A stretch of 11,851 nt of DNA from NCBI GenBank assembly GCA_040905965.1, contig JBBDQP010000008.1, forward strand, positions 1 to 11,851. The letters are read 5' to 3'. The notes below the pieces were generated by a model. It saw nothing but the letters and a program-made list of their open reading frames with translations, made no database searches and had not been told where the DNA came from. Of this stretch, positions 1-5,334 are shown in pieces (position 1 is the first letter of the stretch; each line of letters begins with the position of its first letter). The DNA comes from DATHWB01 sp040905965 (GTDB lineage Bacteria > Actinomycetota > Acidimicrobiia > Spongiisociales > ZC4RG35). The position numbers and the translations under genes were made by a program.

Positions 1-193
1 CCGACCAGGACGCCCCAGACCAGCTCGCACCCGACCAACTGGCGCCCGACCACGACGCGCCCGACCAGGACGCCCCAGACCAGCTCGCACCCGACCAACT
101 GGCGCCCGACCACGACGCGCCCGACCAGGACGCCCCAGACCAGCTCGCACCCGACCAACTGGCGCCCGACCACGAGGCGCCCGACCAGGACGC
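1..193 (-). repeat. 60-bp tandem repeats encoding ASWSG pentapeptides
   Basis: Three consecutive 60-bp copies (1-60, 61-120, 121-180) plus the start of a further one (181-193) lie inside the protease gene. They are identical except for one base near 176. Each 60-bp unit encodes four Ala-Ser-Trp-Ser-Gly pentapeptides, so Trp recurs every fifth residue and about 13 pentapeptides are visible. The array reaches the window edge, so its full length is not known. Trp-Ser-Gly-rich tails are known at the C-terminus of some actinobacterial S8 proteases; their role is not established to my knowledge. Confidence 0.95.
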
Positions 194-1741
194 GCCGGCG
201 AAGAAGTCAGGGCTGGAAGATCCGTCCCAGGCGTTCCCGAAAATGTCGATCTCGCCCTGGAGGACCACGCCGTCGTGCTGGACATGGTGCGTGCCGCGGG
301 CTCCGTCGAGCGTCCCCCTGCCGGTTGAGAAGGGTCCACTCGAAACCACTTCGGGAGTCGGCGTCGAAAGTGCCGCCTCTAGGTCGATCAGTCCGGCGCC
401 CTGACAGTCACTCGACACCTTGCGCAGCGGACGGGCGGATGCCTGGAGCAGAGCCTTCACCTCGTCCGGTGTGATGTCGGGACGCTGATCGATGATGAGA
501 GCGACAGCGCCAGTCACGATCGCCGAAGCCTGCGACGTACCCGAACCGCGGAAGAGACGGTCCTGGACGACCGCAGAACTGTTGTGCACGTCGATACCTG
601 AACCGGGTACCCGGAGCCCGAGCACCGACTTGCCTGGCGCGACGAGGTCGACGGTCCGCCCGATACCGCAATTGGAGAACGGCAGCACCTGATCATCAGC
701 GGAGGCGTAGGTTCCGCGTGAGTCGACACCGCCGACCGCAATGATCGACGGGTGTAATGCGGGATTGCGAAGAGGCTGGGAGTTGCCGTCGTTGCCTGAC
801 GAAATGACGACCGCGATGCCCGAATTCCACGCCTGCTCCACGGCGAACGCCAGAGGATCAATGGCCGGTGACTGCGTCCCGTCGGTCCCGAACGCCAGAC
901 CCAACACCCGAATGTCGAGTCCGCGATCCGAATCCTCCTGGTGTGCCACGATCCAGTCGAGCGCCGCGATCACCTGGGAGACGTCCGCCAGTCCCTGGCC
1001 GTCCGCAACCTTGACGCTGACGAGACGGGCATTGGGCGCGATCCCCATATACGACGTACGGAAGTCCGGTTGGGAGGGACTCGCTCCGGTCTCGAGGTCG
1101 GACCCGGCGATGATCGAGGCCATGTGCGTTCCGTGCCCGAAGAGGTCGAGATGGTGGAGGTTCGGCTGCGGGGAGTCGAAGGAGATATCGGGGCCGTTGA
1201 CGACCTTGTTTTCGCCGGTGAGACCAGGGACCGGACTGATCCCAGAATCGATGATCGCGACATCGACGCCGGCCCCGGTGAACCCGGCCTCCCAGTAGGC
1301 GTCAGCGCCGATCACATGATCGACGATCCTGGCCAGGGAGCCGCCATCGGAAGGAGGTCCGCTCTCGAACGAGCTCAGCTCGATGCTGGCATCGGGGGTC
1401 ACCGAGAGGACGCCGAACGCGGCCCGCACCCGTGTCGCCATGCTCGACGTCATGTCGGCGACGAAGCCGTCGATGATCGGCAGGGGGCTGATTCCGGCAG
1501 CGCCGCTTTCAGCGAGAAGTGCGGCCACGGACTGCGACTGACCCGGCACGCTGCGGACGATCCACGAATTCGCGTCTTCCGGTTCCGGATTCGACCCCAG
1601 CGGGAACAGTGCCAGCACCATGCCAAGCGCGACTCCGAGGATCATCGCGCGCCCGACGGGCCGCGCCTTCGAGTCCTTGTCGTTGTCACCCCAACTCCCA
1701 CCCCGAAGGGACACAAGCGTTGTGTCGGTGTTCGTAGGCAA
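1..1741 (-). CDS. S8 subtilisin-like serine protease, membrane-anchored, with C-terminal ASWSG repeats (3' end cut by window)
   Basis: Predicted secreted or membrane-tethered serine endopeptidase; the C-terminus runs off the left edge, leaving 580 codons. The order is: short cytoplasmic N-terminus, one hydrophobic segment (about residues 33-50), a possible I9-like propeptide (about 58-120), the S8 catalytic domain (about 130-440), a linker ending in an 'IFGNAWDG' stretch, then ASWSG repeats from residue 517. The triad is visible: Asp165 in 'IIDSG', His203 in 'GHGTHMA' and Ser403 in 'GTSQAS', with oxyanion Asn317 in 'SSGNDGN'. I chose the TTG start at 1741 because a GGAGGG Shine-Dalgarno sits 5 nt upstream. 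A GTG at 1714 and an ATG at 1645 are in-frame alternatives without such a site. The fold and catalytic residues are clear; the substrate is unknown. It is transcribed in the same direction as the upstream tRNA pair but separated from it by a terminator. Confidence 0.93.
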   Translation of the reverse strand, partial: MPTNTDTTLVSLRGGSWGDNDKDSKARPVGRAMILGVALGMVLALFPLGSNPEPEDANSWIVRSVPGQSQSVAALLAESGAAGISPLPIIDGFVADMTSSMATRVRAAFGVLSVTPDASIELSSFESGPPSDGGSLARIVDHVIGADAYWEAGFTGAGVDVAIIDSGISPVPGLTGENKVVNGPDISFDSPQPNLHHLDLFGHGTHMASIIAGSDLETGASPSQPDFRTSYMGIAPNARLVSVKVADGQGLADVSQVIAALDWIVAHQEDSDRGLDIRVLGLAFGTDGTQSPAIDPLAFAVEQAWNSGIAVVISSGNDGNSQPLRNPALHPSIIAVGGVDSRGTYASADDQVLPFSNCGIGRTVDLVAPGKSVLGLRVPGSGIDVHNSSAVVQDRLFRGSGTSQASAIVTGAVALIIDQRPDITPDEVKALLQASARPLRKVSSDCQGAGLIDLEAALSTPTPEVVSSGPFSTGRGTLDGARGTHHVQHDGVVLQGEIDIFGNAWDGSSSPDFFAGASWSGASWSGASWSGASWSGASWSGASWSGASWSGASWSGASWSGASWSGASWSGASWSGASWS

Positions 1742-1746
1742 CAGGA

Positions 1747-1752
1747 CCCTCC
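1747..1752 (-). promoter_or_regulatory. Shine-Dalgarno that decides the TTG start of the protease
   Basis: On the minus strand GGAGGG is followed by five bases and then TTG (1741-1739). No comparable site precedes the in-frame GTG at 1714 or the ATG at 1645. This site is therefore the main reason for choosing a TTG start. Confidence 0.6.
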
Positions 1753-1768
1753 AATGTTGGGTGTCGTG

Positions 1769-1774
1769 ATTCTA
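1769..1774 (-). promoter_or_regulatory. Candidate -10 element of the protease promoter
   Basis: The minus strand reads GATAGAAT, giving TAGAAT (5 of 6 to TATAAT) 27 nt upstream of the TTG start. No good -35 is visible at the expected spacing. The same GATAGAAT octamer occurs upstream of the tRNA-Gln gene. A perfect palindrome CAAAAATTTTTG lies about 40 bp further upstream at 1811-1822. Confidence 0.35.
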
Positions 1775-1832
1775 TCGGCTCCACCCAAGCATGACTTGAG
1801 TCGAAAGACCCAAAAATTTTTGAAAACATAGA

Positions 1833-1860
1833 AGGGCTCCCGCATCGCTGCGGGAGCCCT
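1833..1860 (-). terminator. Rho-independent terminator after the tRNA-Gln/tRNA-Glu unit
   Basis: A perfect 12-bp stem (1833-1844 paired with 1849-1860) with a 4-nt loop starts 2 nt after the encoded CCA of tRNA-Glu. On the minus strand it is followed by a T-rich stretch (TTCTATGTTTTC). It should end the tRNA transcript before the protease gene. Confidence 0.88.
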
Positions 1861-1862
1861 CG

Positions 1863-1938
1863 TGGCAGCCCCGACCAGGTTCGAACTGGCGTTTCCGGCT
1901 TGAGAGGCCGGCGTCCTAGACCGCTGGACGACGGGGCC
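1863..1938 (-). tRNA. tRNA-Glu (anticodon CTC)
   Basis: The minus-strand 76-nt cloverleaf is complete. The acceptor arm GGCCCCG pairs with CGGGGCT (G-U at the first pair), the anticodon loop CTCTCAA carries CTC, and the T-loop is TTCGAAC. The discriminator is G and CCA is encoded. It lies 34 bp downstream of tRNA-Gln, so the two are probably one transcript. Confidence 0.96.
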
Positions 1939-1972
1939 GAGATTGAGTTGTGGTCATTCGAGGCGAGTCGAA

Positions 1973-2047
1973 TGGCTCGGGGGGAAGGACTTGAACCCTC
2001 AACGACGGGACCAGAACCCGCTGTGTTGCCAATTACACCACCCCCGA
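1973..2047 (-). tRNA. tRNA-Gln (anticodon CTG)
   Basis: This is a 75-nt minus-strand cloverleaf. The acceptor arm TCGGGGG pairs with CCCCCGA, the anticodon loop TTCTGGT carries CTG, the T-loop is TTCAAGT, the discriminator is G and CCA is encoded. It is the first gene of the Gln-Glu pair that ends at the terminator at 1833-1860. Confidence 0.96.
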
Positions 2048-2083
2048 CCGGGTGACGACGCGACAGCGCCCTCGGCGGATGGC

Positions 2084-2089
2084 ATTCTA
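2084..2089 (-). promoter_or_regulatory. Candidate -10 element for the tRNA-Gln/Glu transcript
   Basis: TAGAAT within GATAGAAT on the minus strand lies about 37 nt upstream of the mature tRNA-Gln 5' end, a plausible distance for a short processed leader. No convincing -35 is visible. The same octamer precedes the protease gene. Confidence 0.42.
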
Positions 2090-2160
2090 TCGCAGGCCCG
2101 GAAGTCCTCCCAGTTGGCGGTTCTTCCCCTCTCGACCGAGGTTCTGCGAGGGAGGGCTAC

Positions 2161-2279
2161 GGGGAGTGGCCGAGCGCCAGCGAGGCCGAGGAGGCTGTCG
2201 CGCGAGGGGGGATCGACGAAGTCGCTTCGCTCACGGCCCCCCTCGCCCGGCCCAAAGCGGCCGATGGCGCTCGCTCCCC
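2161..2279. repeat. 119-nt nested long hairpin (imperfect palindrome)
   Basis: Five collinear stems nest inside one another: 2161-2166 with 2274-2279 (6 bp), 2172-2179 with 2265-2272 (8 bp), 2184-2188 with 2258-2262 (5 bp), 2202-2211 with 2237-2246 (10 bp), and 2217-2221 with 2225-2229 (5 bp, loop TCG). That is 34 pairs in 119 nt, separated by small internal loops. No coding role is apparent. It could be a structured RNA, a palindromic mobile element remnant, or a site that extrudes as DNA. It lies upstream of the tRNA pair and next to the tandem repeats. Confidence 0.7.
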
Positions 2280-2293
2280 CCTCCATCTAGAAC

Positions 2294-2830
2294 ATGGGCC
2301 CTCGGGTAGGACCGACGCCAAACCCGAAAGCGGCAGGCCGCCGCCCGAGGGGTGCCGAGGGGTCGCCTCAGCGTCCACCACATGGGCCCTCGGGTAGGAC
2401 CGACGCCAAACCCGAAAGCGGCAGGCCGCCGCCCGAGGGGTGCCGAGGGGTCGCCTCAGCGTCCACCACATGGGCCCTCGGGTAGGACCGACGCCAAACC
2501 CGAAAGCGGCAGGTTGCCGTCCGGGGGGTGCCGGGGGAGTCGTCCCCCGCGTCCACCACATGGGCCCTCNNNNNNNNNNNNNNNNNNNNNNNNNNNNNNN
2601 NNNNNNNNNNNNNNNNNNNNNNNNNNNNNNNNNNNNNNNNNNNNNNNNNNNNNNNNNNNNNNNNNNNNNGTAGGACCGACGCCAACCCGAAAGCGGCAGG
2701 CTGCCGTCCGGGGGGTGCCGGGGGAGTCGTCCCCCGCGTCCACCACATGGGCCCTCGGGTAGGACCGACGCCAACCCGAAAGCGGCAGGCTGCCGTCCGG
2801 GGGGTGCCGGGGGGTCGCCCCCCTGCGCAA
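2294..2830. repeat. Tandem array of 88-90 bp structured repeats, interrupted by an assembly gap
   Basis: Units start at an ATGGGCCCTC motif at 2294, 2382, 2470, 2560 (enters the gap) and 2747; a further unit emerges from the gap at 2670. The first two are identical (88 bp). The third is 90 bp, and the unit leaving the gap would be 89 bp if its missing start matches the others. Lengths that are not constant multiples of three, plus a one-base indel (CCAAACCC versus CCAACCC), argue against a protein repeat. Each unit carries a hairpin around CGGCA..TGCCG and a second GC hairpin with a TCG-containing loop whose two arms change together between copies. The true copy number is hidden by the gap. 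Confidence 0.9.
2570..2669. other. Assembly gap (100 N) inside the repeat array
   Basis: Exactly 100 undefined bases start and end inside repeat units. The round number suggests a scaffolding gap of unknown true length, caused by the tandem repeat itself. Confidence 0.98.
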
Positions 2831-2835
2831 TAGAA

Positions 2836-2896
2836 CAGGACGGCAGTGACGATGTTTCTGCGCGAGAGAAGGAACAATCGACAGGCTGCCGTCCTG
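2836..2896. repeat. 11-bp inverted repeat with 39-bp loop downstream of prfA
   Basis: CAGGACGGCAG (2836-2846) and its exact complement CTGCCGTCCTG (2886-2896) flank 39 bp. On the minus strand the second arm is followed by TTCTATT, so a long-loop prfA terminator is possible but weak. The right side shares 13 bp (CAGGCTGCCGTCC, 2882-2894) with the last units of the tandem array, suggesting common origin. The odd palindrome TGCGTGACGCA follows at 2895-2905. Confidence 0.55.
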
Positions 2897-2971
2897 CGTG
2901 ACGCATGGTACCGGCGCCGTCCAAGGCGCTGGCGACAGAACGACGGACCGCCGCTCCACAAGGTGCGAGTC

Positions 2972-4033
2972 TCAGTCTCCGAGCGCTTCGGCAGCCTCTG
3001 CCCGTCTGAGGGCGTCGAGGATCTCTACGAGGTCACCTTCCAGGACCGATTCGAGCTTGTAGAGGGTCAGTTCGATGCGGTGATCGGTCACTCGACCCTC
3101 CTTGTAGTTGTACGTCCTGATCTTCTCGGAGCGATCCCCGGACTTGACCATCGACCGCCGGGCACCTTCGAGCTCAGCATGATGTCGCTCCATCTCCAAC
3201 TGGTAGAGCCGTGCCCGGAGAACCACGAGAGCCTTCTCCCTGTTCTGGAGCTGACTCTTCTGGTCCTGACAGGACACGACGAGCCCGGTGGGGAGGTGGG
3301 TGATGCGGACCGCAGAGTCGGTGGTGTTGACGGACTGACCGCCGGGACCACTCGACCGGAACACGTCGATCTTGAGGTCGGCTGGATCGATCTCTACCTC
3401 GACCTCGTCGACTTCGGGGAGCACCGCCACGGTGGCGGTCGAGGTGTGGACGCGACCCTGAGACTCCGTTCGCGGCACGCGCTGGACTCGATGCACACCG
3501 GCTTCGAACTTGAATGCCCCGTATGCGTTGGCGCCCTTGAGCCCCAGTATCACCTTCGAATACCCGCCGGCTTCCGACGGGGCGGCGTCGATCGGCTCGA
3601 CAGTGACTCCTGATCTGACGGCATGACCCTGGTACATCCGAAGCAGGTCTCCTGCCCAAATGGCGGCCTCGTCACCCCCGGCGGCTGCCCGAATCTCGAG
3701 AATCGCGTCCTTGGCGTCGTCCGGATCCGGGGGGGTGAGGGCCACGGTGAGTTCGTCGAGCATCCGTTCGACATCGGCCTCCCGCTCTTCGGCGAGCCGA
3801 CCCAACTCGTCTGCCATGGCCGGGTCGGCACCGGCCAGCTCCCGTGCTTCGTCGACATCGGCCTGGGCGGCACGAACTTCGGCTGCCAATGCGACGATCG
3901 GCTGGAGTCGAGCATGGGTCCGGCCGAGTTCGGAATACTCCGACGGCTCGGTGTCCGGACGGCCGAGACGCTCTTCGACCTCCGCCAACTCCGCTTCGAG
4001 TTCGCTCAGTCTCGCCTCCAGCCGGGGATCCAT
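2972..4033 (-). CDS. prfA: Peptide chain release factor 1 (RF1)
   Basis: RF1 reads UAA and UAG in the ribosomal A site and triggers release of the finished peptide. The product is 353 aa, close to the family's usual 355-360. The coiled N-terminal domain covers about residues 1-100. The stop-codon-recognition PxT motif appears as Pro187-Arg-Thr189 within 'RVPRTESQGRVHTS', which marks RF1 rather than RF2. The catalytic GGQ is at 231-233 in 'SSGPGGQSVNTTDS', and 'RTYNYKEGRVTDHRI' follows at about 306-320. The ATG at 4033 shares one base with the TGA of the upstream DUF1385 gene (TGATG), so translation is probably coupled; no strong Shine-Dalgarno is visible. An open frame continues upstream to 4387 but overlaps DUF1385 and is not RF1-like. 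prmC, which normally follows and methylates the GGQ glutamine, is not downstream. Confidence 0.97.
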   Translation of the reverse strand: MDPRLEARLSELEAELAEVEERLGRPDTEPSEYSELGRTHARLQPIVALAAEVRAAQADVDEARELAGADPAMADELGRLAEEREADVERMLDELTVALTPPDPDDAKDAILEIRAAAGGDEAAIWAGDLLRMYQGHAVRSGVTVEPIDAAPSEAGGYSKVILGLKGANAYGAFKFEAGVHRVQRVPRTESQGRVHTSTATVAVLPEVDEVEVEIDPADLKIDVFRSSGPGGQSVNTTDSAVRITHLPTGLVVSCQDQKSQLQNREKALVVLRARLYQLEMERHHAELEGARRSMVKSGDRSEKIRTYNYKEGRVTDHRIELTLYKLESVLEGDLVEILDALRRAEAAEALGD

Positions 4034-4980
4034 CAGCGGACCCGCGCTCGCACCGAGCTCTCGGGGACGGGCCCGCGAGCGAGTACCTCTTCGACCTGTC
4101 CGTCTTCGAGGGCGGAGAGCAACGACGCCACGGCAACTTCGATCATCGGCTCTTCGGGCACGCCGGTGGTGAGACGCTGCAGCCACATTCCCGGAGTGGC
4201 GAGAATCGCCGCCATCCTCTCGGAACTGTGCGTCCCCGACCAACGCAGAAGTTCGTAGGACATGCCGGCGATCAGCGGGATGCCGACGATGCGACTCCCC
4301 ACCAGCCACGGCCACGATGGCCGACCCACGAGGGTGAACACCACGATTGCGAGCAAGATCACGATGAGAAGGAAACTCGTACCGCATCGCGGGTGTTCAG
4401 GGCGGTATCGCTTGACCGAATCGATCGACAGCGGCTGACCGTTCTCATAGGCGTGGATCGACATGTGCTCGGCGCCGTGATACTGAAACACCCGCCTGAT
4501 CTCCTTGGAGCGTCCCAGCAGCCAGATGTAGGCGATGAAAAGTGCCAGCCGGAACACGGCTTCGAGGATGACAAAGGCCGTATCGGACGCGCCGACGACC
4601 ACGTTCGCGGCTGCGGCGGGCAAGACGATGAACAGTCCGACGAACAACACCATCGCAAACGTCAGCGATCCCACGATTTCGAGACGGCTCAGTTCCTTCT
4701 CGTCCTCGCCGACTGACTTCTGCGCCGACCAGCTCAGGGCACGAAACCCGAGGGTGAGCGACTCGCCAAGCACGAGCATGCCCCGGACAAACGGGACCTT
4801 GGCCCACTTCGACCGTGACGACAACTTCGGCAGTTCGTGGCGCTGGGCTTCGATCTCTCCGTCGGGACGCCGCACGGCCACAGCCCACGCAGTGGGAGCG
4901 CGCATCATCACGCCTTCGAGCACTGCTTGGCCCCCGACGGATTGGGAGGGGTCGATGGATCCGGAAGGTGGCGTGCTCAT
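4033..4980 (-). CDS. DUF1385 (YqhQ-like) integral membrane protein
   Basis: This 315-aa protein of the DUF1385/YqhQ family has no established biochemical function. Diagnostic conserved stretches are 'GGQAVLEGVMMR' (about 16-27), 'YHGAEHMSIHAYE' (167-179) and 'HPRCGTSF' (196-203). Their clustered His, Glu and Cys residues could bind a metal, which is inference. Hydrophobic segments lie at about 105-130, 140-156, 202-219 and 226-246. The family often sits between rpmE and prfA in Gram-positive and related genomes, as here. The ATG at 4980 is chosen because the family's conserved N-terminus begins right after it; an open frame continues to 5235 but overlaps rpmE. The gene starts 52 bp after rpmE and overlaps prfA by one base. 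Confidence 0.92.
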   Translation of the reverse strand: MSTPPSGSIDPSQSVGGQAVLEGVMMRAPTAWAVAVRRPDGEIEAQRHELPKLSSRSKWAKVPFVRGMLVLGESLTLGFRALSWSAQKSVGEDEKELSRLEIVGSLTFAMVLFVGLFIVLPAAAANVVVGASDTAFVILEAVFRLALFIAYIWLLGRSKEIRRVFQYHGAEHMSIHAYENGQPLSIDSVKRYRPEHPRCGTSFLLIVILLAIVVFTLVGRPSWPWLVGSRIVGIPLIAGMSYELLRWSGTHSSERMAAILATPGMWLQRLTTGVPEEPMIEVAVASLLSALEDGQVEEVLARGPVPESSVRARVR

Positions 4981-5032
4981 GGGGCGAGGATGCCGGCCCG
5001 TCCGCTCGGGCGAACCTCCCGGCAGACCTGGA

Positions 5033-5320
5033 TCACTCCGAGTCGACGGTCTCCGGGGCCTGCTCGGCGACGGGTTCGGTCGCCACCGCCTCGGCCTTCT
5101 GACGCTTCTTCGACTTGAGCTCGGTGCCTGCGTAGCGCTTCTGGAACCGCTCGACGCGACCACCGGTGTCGACCAGCTTCTGCTTACCCGTGAAGAAGGG
5201 ATGGCACTCGTTGCAGAGCTCGATGTGCATGTCACCCTTCGTCGAATGGGTGGTGAACGTGTTGCCGCAGGAGCAGACGATCTCCGACTTCACGTAGCTT
5301 GGATGAACTTCGGCTCTCAT
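5033..5320 (-). CDS. rpmE: 50S ribosomal protein L31, zinc-binding (C+) form
   Basis: This is a 95-aa large-subunit ribosomal protein. Two Cys pairs, Cys16/Cys18 ('CSC') and Cys36/Cys39 ('CNEC'), form the zinc site of the C+ type, unlike zinc-free paralogs induced under zinc starvation. 'HPFFTGKQKLVDTGGRVERFQKRY' conservation (in parts, about 40-63) is typical. After about residue 64 there is a 30-residue tail, first Lys-rich and then acidic, longer than the standard protein. The ATG at 5320 has a good AGGAG site ('AGGAGAGGGCG' before ATG). It lies 14 bp after the rho stop codon, so it is co-transcribed with rho. Confidence 0.97.
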   Translation of the reverse strand: MRAEVHPSYVKSEIVCSCGNTFTTHSTKGDMHIELCNECHPFFTGKQKLVDTGGRVERFQKRYAGTELKSKKRQKAEAVATEPVAEQAPETVDSE

Positions 5321-5334
5321 CGCCCTCTCCTGGC

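Noticed and set aside
1811..1822. Operator at the palindrome CAAAAATTTTTG
   Set aside because: A simple A/T run palindrome just beyond the T-rich tail of the tRNA terminator. Nothing links it to a known regulator.
2161..2280. A tRNA-Ser/Leu-like gene, since GGGGAGTGGCCGAGCG resembles a class II D-arm
   Set aside because: No T-loop consensus, anticodon arm or matching acceptor 3' end follows; the region folds as one long hairpin instead.
2294..2830. CRISPR array
   Set aside because: Units follow one another directly without unique spacers, and the 88-90 bp period is repeat throughout; no cas genes are present.
2157..2961. Several open frames on both strands through the repeat array
   Set aside because: They continue through the undefined bases, and unit lengths of 88, 90 and about 89 shift the frame at each copy. 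The translations are Pro/Gly/Arg-rich and show no start signals.
4034..4387. N-terminal extension of prfA to an upstream start at 4387
   Set aside because: It overlaps the well-supported DUF1385 gene in another frame and has no RF1 similarity; RF1 begins properly at 4033.
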